Positions 17,743 through 27,262 of a stretch of DNA of 64,000 nucleotides are shown one piece after another. Under the pieces are notes generated by a model. It did not search any database. It was not told the origin of the DNA and worked only from the letters and a program-made list of their open reading frames with translations. Where the stretch lies: the NCBI GenBank assembly GCA_965215705.1, contig CBDCEE010000003.1, forward strand, positions 1,178,001 to 1,242,000. Direction: 5' to 3'. Made by a program: the position numbers and the translations under genes. This DNA is from JAAXPZ01 sp965215705 (GTDB lineage: Bacteria; Campylobacterota; Campylobacteria; Campylobacterales; Sulfurovaceae). The stretch's first letter is position 1. Each line of letters begins with the position of its first letter.

Positions 17743-18222
17743 ATGTATAACAAAGTCGTATTGGTAGGAAACCTTACCAGAGATGTCGAAGTCAGATATT
17801 CTCAGGGAGGCGCAGCGATCGGTAAAGTCGGTATCGCAACAAGCCACAAATGGAAGTCTCAGGCAGGCGAGCAGAAAGAAGAAGTGATGTTTATCGATCT
17901 TACTTTCTTTGGTCGTGTAGCAGAGATCGCCAACCAGTACCTACATAAGGGTAGCAAGGTTTTGATAGATGGACGCCTCGTGCTAGAGCAATGGACAGCA
18001 CAAGATGGTACAAAGAGAAGCAAGCACTCAATCACTGTAGAGAGTATGAAGATGCTCGATAGCAAAGGTGACAATGCTGGCGGTGGATATAATGCTGGAC
18101 AGCAGGGTGGCGGATACAGCCAGCCTGCACAGAGCCAAGCACCGGCAGCACCACAGAGTGAACCTGCTCCTGCACATCAAGTCCCGGAGATAGACATCGA
18201 TGAAGATGAAATACCATTTTGA
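17743..18222 (+). CDS. ssb: Single-stranded DNA-binding protein
   Basis: A 159-residue SSB. The OB fold fills the first 105 residues (YNKVVLVGNLTRDVEVRYS, FIDLTFFGRVAE, GSKVLIDGRL). A Gly/Gln/Pro/Ala-rich linker follows, and the acidic tip EDEIPF recruits repair and replication proteins. Length and tail are typical. It lies 27 bases after rpsF in the expected order, but instead of rpsR the next gene is a tyrosine recombinase, after a 130-base AT-rich gap. This marks the likely left boundary of the mobile island. Confidence 0.97.
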   Translation: MYNKVVLVGNLTRDVEVRYSQGGAAIGKVGIATSHKWKSQAGEQKEEVMFIDLTFFGRVAEIANQYLHKGSKVLIDGRLVLEQWTAQDGTKRSKHSITVESMKMLDSKGDNAGGGYNAGQQGGGYSQPAQSQAPAAPQSEPAPAHQVPEIDIDEDEIPF

Positions 18223-18320
18223 CGCATAACATATATACATGTAAATAAAATATTAATTATCCATTGCCTACTAGGCTTTTACAGCTATTTACACTTTTAA
18301 GACTTACTTTTATTTTTTGC

Positions 18321-18326
18321 TATAAT
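18321..18326 (+). promoter_or_regulatory. Probable -10 box of the ginABCD operon
   Basis: A perfect TATAAT inside TGCTATAATGTG lies 27 bases before the ginA ATG, in a very AT-rich gap after ssb. It would give the recombinase operon its own promoter. The -35 region is not clear. Confidence 0.55.
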
Positions 18327-18352
18327 GTGTAACTAAAAAAGTGGAAATAAGT

Positions 18353-19648
18353 ATGACAGAATATATTATAAAAAGAGTCTTCTTTCCAGATGGGGAGAGA
18401 CTTCCAATGTTGGTCGACATTGCAACAGGAGTTCCTGATTATTGGAGTACAGTTTTTTCAATTACACAATATAGATCAAAAGGTCAAGCTGCCAATTCTA
18501 TAGAACGAATTCTTCGTCAGCTAATGCTACTAAAAATCTTCCTGAGAAATCATAGTCTAGAAAAAACAAATCTAGAAAAACGAATCTTAGAAGGAAAACT
18601 TCTACATCTACATGAGATTGAAAGTCTTTGTGATCTGTGTAAACTTTTCTTGGAAGACATTAACGCTGATGCCAACAATAGGCAATCTACACAAACCTTT
18701 ACTCCCCGCTCTTTAGAAAAATTCCGAACACGTGATTCAAAAAAACAGATCCGTACTGTCTCTTCTAGTACAGCAGGAAATAGAATTAGAGTAATTAGGG
18801 ATTTTTTAGTATGGAGAGCCCATATCCATATGACAAAGTTACAAGAGGATGATTTAACATTTAAAATGCTTAAGGAGTCCACAGATCTCCTTAAATTAAA
18901 TATGACATCTCGTATTCCAAGATCATCTCATACCTCACCCATTAACAAACCTATGGGCTTATCAAAAGAAGAAACTGCCCTTCTCTTTGAAGCTATTAAC
19001 CAACACTCACCTGCAAATCCTTGGAAAGATCAATTTACTAAAGTGAGAAATGAATTGATTATTTTATGGCTCTATCAATTCGGAGCAAGAAAAGGAGAGC
19101 TCCTCGGTCTCAAGATATCTGATATAAACTTCCAGTCTGAAACTTTTGATTTCGTACGGCGAGCCGATGACCCAGAAGATCCCAGAATAAGGCAACCTGT
19201 TCTCAAAACCCATGAACGAAGAATTGCAATGCCTAAAAAAATTATTGACCTTACTAGAAACTACATTATCAACCATAGAGCATATCTTCCGCAAGCAAAA
19301 AAGAACGAATTTTTATTTGTAGCCTCCAAAACTGGTGCACCTATGAGCCTAGATACAGTCAATAAAATCTTCTCAAAAATAAAAGAGACCTATCCTGATG
19401 CATTCAAAAGGTTATCTCCCCATATTCTCAGACATTCATGGAACGATAACTTATCTGCTCAAATAGACGAAAAGAATATATCAGAGACTGAAGAGAAAAG
19501 ATTACGCTCATACTTAATGGGGTGGTCACAAACTTCAAATACTGCAGCAACCTACACAAAGAGGTATACTCAGAAAAAGGCTAATGAAGTACTTCTTAAT
19601 ATGGGAAATCATTTAATAGATAGTCCTGATTCAAATAACGGAGATTGA
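18353..19648 (+). CDS. ginA: Tyrosine recombinase, GinA-like
   Basis: First of three recombinases, about 431 residues. The catalytic pattern is visible in the C-terminal half: box I arginine in FGARKGELLGLKISD, box II HILRHSW (H-x-x-R), and the nucleophile tyrosine in AATYTKRY. The N-terminal part is a DNA-binding domain. ATG 18353 is chosen over an upstream GTG at 18341. Its stop overlaps the start region of ginB. In known GInts all four genes are needed for excision and integration; here that is inferred from gene order. Confidence 0.85.
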   Translation: MTEYIIKRVFFPDGERLPMLVDIATGVPDYWSTVFSITQYRSKGQAANSIERILRQLMLLKIFLRNHSLEKTNLEKRILEGKLLHLHEIESLCDLCKLFLEDINADANNRQSTQTFTPRSLEKFRTRDSKKQIRTVSSSTAGNRIRVIRDFLVWRAHIHMTKLQEDDLTFKMLKESTDLLKLNMTSRIPRSSHTSPINKPMGLSKEETALLFEAINQHSPANPWKDQFTKVRNELIILWLYQFGARKGELLGLKISDINFQSETFDFVRRADDPEDPRIRQPVLKTHERRIAMPKKIIDLTRNYIINHRAYLPQAKKNEFLFVASKTGAPMSLDTVNKIFSKIKETYPDAFKRLSPHILRHSWNDNLSAQIDEKNISETEEKRLRSYLMGWSQTSNTAATYTKRYTQKKANEVLLNMGNHLIDSPDSNNGD

Positions 19649-19650
19649 GG

Positions 19651-21180
19651 ATGAAAACCAAACGAGATAATAAACAAGGATTCTTCCTCTATAGAGCCAA
19701 AACAAAAAATGGGCTAGAATTTGATCCCAATAATAATATTTGGTCATGTAATGATATATCTAAAAAATATAAATTCAATTTTAATTCTCTGAATATTTCA
19801 AGTGATAGAATATATGGACTTAAACGAGTTTTTGTACTGTACCTGGAAAATAATTCTCTTGATCATGCTGCCAATATGTTTCATGGTCTAAAAATGCTTA
19901 TGAAGTATTTACATGAACAATTTCAAGATGATATTCTTACAATCACTTCAATACATTTAATTAATTATAAAAGTAGTTTAGGTAGCCAATATGAATATAA
20001 ATTAGGATCATTATCAGGACTACTAAAAAAATGGTACGAGATGGGATTTTCTGGACTTTCCAAGGATGCTTACGACTACTTGAATGAGACAGTATTCAGG
20101 GGCAATCAGAAAGGAAAAGCTATCTTGACTATGGATCCTTATAATGGATCTTTTACAGATTTGGAATTGGACAACATACAAGTAGCAATCAATAATAGCT
20201 ATGCGAACAAAAAGATCACACAGAAAGATTATCTTTTAGTTTGGCTATTTATGATCTATGGATCCAGACCAATACAGTTTGCACAGCTAAAGGTATGTGA
20301 TCTCCTTTTAATCAAATTAAAAGATGGTTCAAAAGAATATATTATTCGAATTCCAAGAGCAAAAAATAGAGCCAAAATACGCTCAGAATTCAAAGAACGT
20401 ATCATTCCACCCACTATAGGAAAGATACTATTTGCATATCACGAAAGTATAAAAAATGACTTTCAAAATATTCTTAAAGATCCAGAGCAGGCACCGCTAT
20501 TCCCATCTAGACAAAAACAAAGATCAGGAGAATTGGCTTATCATCAGAATTCTAGCCAAATTACCGATAGCATACAAAAAGTAATCAATAGTTTACATAT
20601 CACCTCAGAAAGAACTGGGGAAAAGCTACATATCACTGCTACACGCTTTCGACGAACCCTGGGTACAAGGGCAGCAGTTGAAGGACATGGTGAACTCATC
20701 ATTGCTGAGATTCTCGACCATACTGATACGCAAAATGTAGGTGTTTATGTTCAGTCTACACCAGAGATCATAAAACGTATTGACAAAGCCATGGCACTAC
20801 AGATGGCTCCAATAGCACAAGCATTTGCTGGTATTTTAATCATGGATAAATCGAAAGCCAAACGTGCAGATGATCCTTCAAGCGATATCATTGATCCAAG
20901 TATTGACAGTGAATGTAAGCCTATGGGGAAATGTGGTAGTTACGCATTTTGTGGGCTGCTTACTCCTCTGGCTTGCTATACATGCAGTAGCTTTCAGGCT
21001 TGGGATGATGCTCCACACGAACAGATTCTGATGAACCTCTTACGAGATCGTGAGAAATTAATGAAGACTACTGACTCTAGAATTGCCACCATCAATGATA
21101 AAACTATCTTTGCTGTTGCCGAAGTTGTTCACGCATGTGAAAAACTCAGATCACAAAATATAGGGAATATAGTATCATGA
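19651..21180 (+). CDS. ginB: Tyrosine recombinase, GinB-like
   Basis: Second recombinase, about 509 residues. The catalytic core shows box I arginine in YGSRPIQFAQLKVCD, a diverged box II HITATRFRRTLGTRAA, and the tyrosine in TQNVGVYVQSTPEI. The C-terminal tail has clustered cysteines (CKPMGKCGSYAFCG, then CYTCSSF) that could bind zinc. The TATRFRRT version of box II is also seen in TnpB-like recombinases of Tn554-type elements. ATG 19651 follows GGAG; a TTG six bases earlier is possible. It overlaps ginC by four bases. Confidence 0.85.
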   Translation: MKTKRDNKQGFFLYRAKTKNGLEFDPNNNIWSCNDISKKYKFNFNSLNISSDRIYGLKRVFVLYLENNSLDHAANMFHGLKMLMKYLHEQFQDDILTITSIHLINYKSSLGSQYEYKLGSLSGLLKKWYEMGFSGLSKDAYDYLNETVFRGNQKGKAILTMDPYNGSFTDLELDNIQVAINNSYANKKITQKDYLLVWLFMIYGSRPIQFAQLKVCDLLLIKLKDGSKEYIIRIPRAKNRAKIRSEFKERIIPPTIGKILFAYHESIKNDFQNILKDPEQAPLFPSRQKQRSGELAYHQNSSQITDSIQKVINSLHITSERTGEKLHITATRFRRTLGTRAAVEGHGELIIAEILDHTDTQNVGVYVQSTPEIIKRIDKAMALQMAPIAQAFAGILIMDKSKAKRADDPSSDIIDPSIDSECKPMGKCGSYAFCGLLTPLACYTCSSFQAWDDAPHEQILMNLLRDREKLMKTTDSRIATINDKTIFAVAEVVHACEKLRSQNIGNIVS

Positions 21181-23300
21181 ATACGGCTATAATATTTGAA
21201 CCAGAGGAGAAACTTAGTTCAAGAACTAATCTAGATAATTTCATTGCAATGTGTAGAGAGGAACTAACCGTTTTTGGTGCCGACTTGGCATTTGATAAAC
21301 ATATTTGGGATATCTCTTCGTATATTGAACAAAAGGCTACAAAAAAGCGTATAGCAGCCATATTTTCAACCAAAGATTTCACCTCTACACATCGGTCTGG
21401 AAAATCAACAGAAGAGAATATCAATCCAATATCTGAACCTTTTTTGAATTTTGCAAAGGCTTACTTCAGATACAAATTTGGGCTAAACGCTTTCAGGTCT
21501 CCAGGACAACTTTTAGATCCCTTAAGAGTTCTTGAGCAAGCACTTATCCACGTACAAGGAAAAGCTGACCCTACGATGATCGATAACTATGTACTAGATG
21601 AAGCCATCATTATTACAAAAGCATACTATAGCCAAAGTCGTGGATACCGTATCGGTAATACCTTACAGAATATTGGTATATTCCTAGCCAACAAGCACTT
21701 GACAAAGGTAGCACCTGATTGGAAAAACCCAATCAAACGTCCAGCAGATTCTATTCGTATAGGGAAAGAAGCAGATAATCGTCGGAATAGAAAGATGCCA
21801 TCCAAAGCAGGATTGGAAGCGTTACCAGAGATTTTCAATAAAGCCATAACATCTCATGACAGATTAGCAAGTGCACTTATTGCCCTACTAGTCTGTGCAC
21901 CAAATCGTATTAATGAAGTTTTTTTACTCCCGTACAACTGTGAGATAGTAAAAAAGGACAAGGAAGGGATAGAGCAATACGGACTACGATGGTTTCCTGC
22001 CAAAGGTGCTGCACCCATGATCAAATGGATTATACCTTCTATGGTTGGTGTTGCAAAAGAAGCTATCAAAAAAATAAAAAATGTGACGGAACAAGCCAGA
22101 GGAGTTGCCCAGTGGTACAACAGTAACCCTAATAAACTATACCTATCCAAAGAGCTAGAGTATCTACGGAACAAGCATTTGGGGACTACAGAGGTGTCCT
22201 ATATTTTATTTGGAAAAAACATTACAGACATGCATCTAAAACAGCGCAAACAACTTGCAATATCATGGATGAAAAACCATTCTATTCCTTCCAGAAAAGA
22301 GGGGCATAACCTTACCATACACTTTACTGATCTCGAAAAATCTTTATTGCTGCTTCTACCTAAAAAATTTCCTTACCTAAATAAAGAGATAGGATTAAAA
22401 TTTTCAGATGCACTTCTTTTACAGATGACAAATGAATATCACAGTGTAAAAGGTACCTTGATCCCAACAGTAAATGCTGTCAGCATGGGGCTTGTCTCCG
22501 ATGCTCTAAAATCTAGAGGAAACATGTCTTCACTTTTTGACCGATTTGGCTATACAGAGAAAAATGGTAGCAAGATCAAAATGACATCACACCAGTTCAG
22601 ACACTACCTCAATACCCTTGCCCAGAGAGGCGGTGTAAGTCAATTGGATATAGCTAAATGGTCTGGACGTATTGACATCCATCAAAATCAAGCATATGAC
22701 CACATGAGTACCAATGAAATGCTAGAGATGGTACGTAATGCAGTAGGTGATGAAACTATGATGAAGGGGCCACTATCCAATATTGAGGATATTCAAAAGA
22801 AGGTTATTATCTCTCGTGATGCATTTGCCAGACTCAAAATAAGAACAGCGCATACAACAGAGTTTGGTCTATGTATACATGACTTCACTATGTCACCATG
22901 CCAATTGTATAGAAATTGTATGGTTTGTACTGAGCACTTTTGCATCAAGGGTGATATGAGAAAAACAGAAAATATAAAACAGAGAAAAAAAGAAACCAAG
23001 TTACTTTTAGAACATGCTAAAAATGCACATCAAGAGGGCTATTTTGGGGCAGATAGGTGGATAGAATCTCATAGATCAGATTTGGAAATCCTAACACATA
23101 CTTGTGATATTTTAGATAACCTAGATATCCCAGACGGGACAGTGATCCAGCTGTCCAATATTCACTCAGTATCACCAATAGAACATGCAGACAAAAGAAG
23201 AGATGATCATGGCGAAATCGCATATGAAAAAGACAATTTTGATTTGTCTTATCTTAATAAAACAAAACAATTACTAGAAGATATGGGAGAAGAAAAATGA
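21177..23300 (+). CDS. ginC: Large tyrosine recombinase, GinC-like
   Basis: Third and largest recombinase, 707 residues. A long N-terminal region precedes the core, with box I in APNRINEVFLLP, box II HQFRHYLNTLAQRGG, and the tyrosine in QNQAYDHMSTNEML. The tail carries a cysteine cluster (CIHDF, PCQLYRNCMVC, FCIKGD), probably zinc-binding. Size and domain order match the largest protein of the GInt operon. It begins with an ATGA overlap with ginB and ends with one onto ginD. The gene is intact. Confidence 0.85.
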   Translation: MNTAIIFEPEEKLSSRTNLDNFIAMCREELTVFGADLAFDKHIWDISSYIEQKATKKRIAAIFSTKDFTSTHRSGKSTEENINPISEPFLNFAKAYFRYKFGLNAFRSPGQLLDPLRVLEQALIHVQGKADPTMIDNYVLDEAIIITKAYYSQSRGYRIGNTLQNIGIFLANKHLTKVAPDWKNPIKRPADSIRIGKEADNRRNRKMPSKAGLEALPEIFNKAITSHDRLASALIALLVCAPNRINEVFLLPYNCEIVKKDKEGIEQYGLRWFPAKGAAPMIKWIIPSMVGVAKEAIKKIKNVTEQARGVAQWYNSNPNKLYLSKELEYLRNKHLGTTEVSYILFGKNITDMHLKQRKQLAISWMKNHSIPSRKEGHNLTIHFTDLEKSLLLLLPKKFPYLNKEIGLKFSDALLLQMTNEYHSVKGTLIPTVNAVSMGLVSDALKSRGNMSSLFDRFGYTEKNGSKIKMTSHQFRHYLNTLAQRGGVSQLDIAKWSGRIDIHQNQAYDHMSTNEMLEMVRNAVGDETMMKGPLSNIEDIQKKVIISRDAFARLKIRTAHTTEFGLCIHDFTMSPCQLYRNCMVCTEHFCIKGDMRKTENIKQRKKETKLLLEHAKNAHQEGYFGADRWIESHRSDLEILTHTCDILDNLDIPDGTVIQLSNIHSVSPIEHADKRRDDHGEIAYEKDNFDLSYLNKTKQLLEDMGEEK

Positions 23301-23719
23301 TAGAAAAAACGAAACGAAATCGCTCCAAAAATCTAACTGATGCTCGTATAGAAAAAATTGTTGAGATTCTTGATGGATGGTCAGGCAAATTAACTTGGGA
23401 CATATTGATTTCAGAGATAGCACTCAGACTAAAAGATCTCTACACTCGCCAGACACTTGCAAAACATACCCGTATCAAATCAGCCTATGATTTAACCAAA
23501 GAACGCACTATTGATATAGAAAATCTAAAAAGTGCTGGCTCTGCTGAGATAAGTGTACTTAAACAACATATCAAAAGGCTTGAAGCGAAAAATACAAGAT
23601 TGCATCGTGAAAACCAAGATCTCCTCATTCAATTTGCCAAATGGGCATATAATAGCCATGCAAAAGGTCTCACAAAAGATGAACTTGACAAGCCATTACC
23701 TAAGATAGATCGTAGGTAA
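23297..23719 (+). CDS. ginD: Small coiled-coil accessory protein, GinD-like
   Basis: A 140-residue basic protein. The first half (TDARIEKIVEILDGWSGKLT) looks like a small helical DNA-binding region. The second half is a heptad-like coiled coil (EISVLKQHIKRLEAKNTRLH). It resembles TnpC of Tn554-type transposons and GinD of GInts, small partners that stimulate or orient recombination. It starts inside the last codons of ginC. The next gene, a truncated brxL, converges from the right after a 56-base gap. Confidence 0.8.
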   Translation: MIEKTKRNRSKNLTDARIEKIVEILDGWSGKLTWDILISEIALRLKDLYTRQTLAKHTRIKSAYDLTKERTIDIENLKSAGSAEISVLKQHIKRLEAKNTRLHRENQDLLIQFAKWAYNSHAKGLTKDELDKPLPKIDRR

Positions 23720-23775
23720 TAATTGCATATTCTGAGAAAAAACACCACATATAAATCTTCTAACTAGGGATCTGG

Positions 23776-24941
23776 TTAAACCTTCACATACGTCACTTCA
23801 AATGCCTTACATCCTCTAAATTCCTGTAAACGGTTATTAAATGCAAAAGTATTATTCATATCATAGTGCTGGAATATGTCTAATCCTCTATCTAAAAGTA
23901 TCTTCCATCCTGTACTTGTTTCAAGTGATCTTGCATGAATTGTTTTACTTTCATCAAATTCCCATGTAAAATCTATGCCTACAGCAATAGATGCTTCTTG
24001 CACTTGTTGTAAAAATTCTAATTGTCGTTCTGGTTCTCTGTCGTCTTCTATGGTAATGAGATGAAAATTTACATTTTCCTCTTTACTATTCACTTTAATG
24101 ATAGTCTCAAACAACTCCATGAGGTTCCTGACTTGATAAAAGGCTCTTATGTAGGGGTCAGTGAGGGTGATCTCTTTTGCACCTTTAAAGTACGCGGAAA
24201 AGAGTAAGTCAAAAGAGACTCCTTTTTGGTTTTCACTAAAGGTAAAGTGTCCTTCCTTAGGTAATACTACCTTTTTCTCTACACTAGGTACTTCTGTTTC
24301 TTCTTCTTCTGCTTGTTGAGACTCTACTTCTTTCTCTGCAAAAGGTATATCCTTATGATACACGTGAGGGTACTCTTTTTCTTCGAGCGTTGTTACTCTT
24401 TTATATTCACCTATCTGGGTATCTTTATAGCCGAAGTCTGTAGCAGCGTAGGTGCTGTCTATCCTGAGGAGTTGATCTTTAACTCTTTTTCTACCTTCTA
24501 TGGCAAATGCTAACAGTTCTTCTATCTCTTCTTTGCTGGCTTCTCCACTTGGGTAGAGTATTTTCATAAGTCCAGAGAACGTTTTATTGATACCGTCTCT
24601 ATCTCTAGTTGAAATGTCACTAGAGATCTCAAAATAGTCTTGGTATCTATTGGAGTAATCTTCGCTTCGTAGATGCTTGAGTATCTCAGCGATGTAGTCT
24701 ACTACGAAGCCATATCCACTACTAAACATTTCTCCTCTTATGATATCTACTTCCCATCCTGGTATGTAAAAATGTATACGGTCTAAAAATGCTGAGTCAT
24801 GGTACTTGTCAGGTAGCTCATCAAAGAGATCACTATGTTTTAACATATAGGGTACATTGTGTTTTGTATTCCCTATGAAAACCATGGAAGCCTCTGCTCC
24901 TAGTGTTTCTATACCTCTTGAGAAAGATTTGTCAACCGCGG
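23776..24941 (-). pseudogene. brxL: 5'-truncated brxL (BREX Lon-like protein)
   Basis: The frame is open from the IS boundary and reads VDKSFSRGIETLGAEASMVF, then GNTKHNVPYMLKHSDLFDEL, HFYIPGWEVDIIRGEMFSS, and KTFSGLMKILYPSGEASKEE. This matches the second half of the AAA+ part and the C-terminal region of BrxL, the Lon-like protein of BREX phage-defence systems. The N-terminal half with Walker motifs is missing. An ATG at 24885 could make a 369-residue product, but not a working protein. No other BREX gene (brxC, pglX, pglZ) is in the window. Confidence 0.75.
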
Positions 24942-25013
24942 AGTTAAAATAGGCAGTTTTTCGTAAGTTTTTTTTAACGAAATGTAACCGTAAGCAACAT
25001 CAATATTTTAGTC

Positions 25014-25811
25014 CTACTTTTTACTCTTTTTTGGTTCAAATTCATAAAGATCTGATCCATTCATTTCTTCCTCCTTTTTCTCTTTTAATCTGTAAGAATC
25101 TCCAAGTATATTTATCACATGAGAATGGTGCAATAATCTATCTAAAATAGCTGTAGTAACTACCTTGTCATTTGCAAAGATACTACTCCATTGTGAGAAG
25201 ACTAAATTAGAGGTAACAATGGTTGAGCCACGTTCATATCTGCGAGAGATAACTTGAAAGAAATGATGTGCGTCTTCTTTGCTCATAGGAAAGTAACCTA
25301 TCTCATCAATGACAAGTAATGCAGGAGACATCACAGCCTGTCGTAAAAAAGCATCATAACGCTTCTCTTTCTTTGCTTGACTCATTTGAAGTATGAGATC
25401 AGAAGCTGTAATAAAGCGTGCTTTGACACGTTTCTGTACAGCTTGATATGCTAGTGCAATAGCAAGATGCGTTTTACCCACACCAGACTGACCCAGTAGA
25501 ATGATGTTCTCTTTTCTTCTGACAAACTCCATAGTCGATAATTCTTCTATCTGTCTTCTGTTTACGCCTACTGTAAAATCAAAGTCAAATTGTTCTAATG
25601 TTTTAATTGTGGGAAACCCAGCCATCTTGGTAAGTGTTGCTCTAGAGCGTTCGGCTTTAGAGTCAGATTCACTTTTAAGTACCTCATACAGATATTCACT
25701 ATATTTCCAGCTCTCTTTGGCTGCACGGTTACTCAGCTCATGATGTGTTTTACAAAGAGAATTAAGTTTAAGTTCTTTACACAAAGCTTCTATCTGCTCA
25801 TTTATTGCCAT
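25014..25811 (-). CDS. istB: IS21-family helper ATPase
   Basis: A 265-residue AAA+ protein of the IstB/DnaC group. Walker A is LLGQSGVGKTHLAIALAY and Walker B is LLVIDEIGYFP. Sensor-like residues lie in STIVTSNLVFSQW. IstB bends target DNA and activates the transposase. It begins inside the last ten bases of istA, the usual coupled arrangement. A Lys/Glu-rich C-terminus ends the protein. It belongs wholly to the IS and says nothing about host functions. Confidence 0.95.
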   Translation of the reverse strand: MAINEQIEALCKELKLNSLCKTHHELSNRAAKESWKYSEYLYEVLKSESDSKAERSRATLTKMAGFPTIKTLEQFDFDFTVGVNRRQIEELSTMEFVRRKENIILLGQSGVGKTHLAIALAYQAVQKRVKARFITASDLILQMSQAKKEKRYDAFLRQAVMSPALLVIDEIGYFPMSKEDAHHFFQVISRRYERGSTIVTSNLVFSQWSSIFANDKVVTTAILDRLLHHSHVINILGDSYRLKEKKEEEMNGSDLYEFEPKKSKK

Positions 25812-26908
25812 GATGCCCCTCCTGTAATAAGACTATACGTTAGTAAATATGCGATGGCAGCAGGAATGAACTCGTCATAACTTTGTAAATCACGTTGAGG
25901 GATATGTATACGGGGTTTAGGTTTGACTATAGGCTCTTGTGTTATACTTTTAGACGTTGCTTTTAATGGGTGGATACCGTTATATGGCTTCGGCACAGGC
26001 AGCAGCTGTAACTGCTCCTGTGCAAGTAAATCAAATGGTTTTTGTAGTAAAGTCTGATGTATTCTCGCATTGGCAGTATAGTCTAACCAATCCATCACTT
26101 CAGCGTTTGCGTTCTCTTTATTCATCGTGTATCCCATCATGGACAATCGTACTTTAAAAGTGTTATGAAAGCTGTATCTCAGATAATGGTTAAATCGTTC
26201 TACTTTACCTTTGGTTTGTGGTCTGTAGGGTTTACACACTTTAAGTTCCATACCGCAGTGTTTGGCAAAGTCACGGAATTGTTCATTGAATTTGTGTTTG
26301 CCTCTGCCATAGACATTACGTTTGAGAATAACAGTCTTCATATTGTCATAGAGACCTTCTTGTGGAACACCACCAAAGTAGGAGAAGGCATTCATATGAC
26401 AATTGATGAGCGTATCTACTTTCTCATCTGTAACATACTCCACATACGATGCTCTTGAGTATCCCATCGTAGCCACAAAGGCAGATAGCCCATCTTTAGG
26501 AAACTCTATCCAATCGACTTGCATCTGCTTACCTTTGGCTGTTTCAAAGTTTACTAAAGGCTCTTCATCTTCAACTTTACGTCTAAGTTCATGCCTTTGC
26601 ATATTCTCTTGCATCCAACGAAGGGAACCACTATACCCCATCTTTTGGATTTCTTTATAGATAGAGCTTGAGGGAATATGTACATCTAACTTATGTGCCT
26701 CCTCTAGCATTCTTGCAATATGAGGAAGATACGCATCTACTGTGGTACTGGTAGCTTCTCTTTTTATGGCAGGAATGTGACCTTCTGGTAATTTGGCGTA
26801 CTTTGAAACAGTATCTCGACTCAGCCCAAGTTTACGTGCAATAGCACTCTTACTTAAGCCCTCTTTTATCATCTTGTGGATCATTTTTACTTCACCTTTT
26901 TTAAGCAT
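25802..26908 (-). CDS. istA: IS21-family transposase
   Basis: A transposase of about 368 residues. The N-terminal helix-turn-helix is KSAIARKLGLSRDTVSKYAK. The integrase core shows the first acidic residue in MQVDWIEFP, the second in EGLYDNMKTV, and the third in KGKVERFNHYLR. I chose ATG at 26908 because AAGGAG lies eight bases upstream; an earlier in-frame ATG at 26929 is less likely. The gene is complete and the terminal inverted repeat lies about 100 bases upstream. Confidence 0.93.
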   Translation of the reverse strand: MLKKGEVKMIHKMIKEGLSKSAIARKLGLSRDTVSKYAKLPEGHIPAIKREATSTTVDAYLPHIARMLEEAHKLDVHIPSSSIYKEIQKMGYSGSLRWMQENMQRHELRRKVEDEEPLVNFETAKGKQMQVDWIEFPKDGLSAFVATMGYSRASYVEYVTDEKVDTLINCHMNAFSYFGGVPQEGLYDNMKTVILKRNVYGRGKHKFNEQFRDFAKHCGMELKVCKPYRPQTKGKVERFNHYLRYSFHNTFKVRLSMMGYTMNKENANAEVMDWLDYTANARIHQTLLQKPFDLLAQEQLQLLPVPKPYNGIHPLKATSKSITQEPIVKPKPRIHIPQRDLQSYDEFIPAAIAYLLTYSLITGGASWQ

Positions 26909-27023
26909 AAATCTCCTTCTAAAATACATTAGAAAAAGACTCTAACAGATTTACTCTGTTCCTTTGGCTTTTTGGTTGTAAAAACTACTCTTTTAGCAGT
27001 CTTTTATACTGCCTATTTTAGCA

Positions 27024-27262
27024 CCGCGGGTGACAATCACTACAGGGTCTTTCATTCCAAAGATGAGTTTGTGCGAGGTAAGTCTCATGTAAATGGCATT
27101 GAATCCTTTTGGAGTTATACTAAAAGAAGATTGGCAAAGTTTAATGGACTTAGAGATGAGATGTTTTATCTCCATCTCAAGGAGAGTGAGTTTAGATTCA
27201 ACAATAGGCATAATGATATCTATGCTATACTATTAAAGAATCTTCGAACAAATAACCTCTAA
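27024..27262 (+). pseudogene. C-terminal fragment of an IS1595/ISXO2-type transposase
   Basis: The frame reads GDNHYRVFHSKDEFVRGKSH, then NGIESFWSYTKRRLAKFNG and HLKESEFRFNNR. This is the characteristic end of the ISXO2-like DDE transposase domain, with the catalytic Glu in GIESFW. The first two thirds are missing, and the IS21 element abuts its left side. Any ATG in this frame comes from IS21 sequence. The stop at 27260-27262 overlaps the first bases of the headless peptidase frame. The original IS1595 insertion may have cut both brxL and the peptidase gene. Confidence 0.8.

Larger units (their letters stand above)
24942..27023 (-). mobile_element. IS21-family insertion sequence
   Basis: About 2082 bases with inverted ends TTAAAATAGGCAG (left) and CTAAAATAGGCAG (right, reversed), containing istA and istB. 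The six bases CCGCGG occur at both borders (24936-24941 and 27024-27029) and are probably the target duplication, although that hexamer is palindromic and could instead extend the ends. It sits between the brxL fragment and an IS1595-type transposase fragment. Both genes look intact, so it may be active. Confidence 0.85.

Noticed and set aside
24885..26929. An operon of brxL with istA/istB
   Set aside because: istA and istB lie within inverted ends and belong to the IS; the shared strand with the brxL fragment is coincidental.
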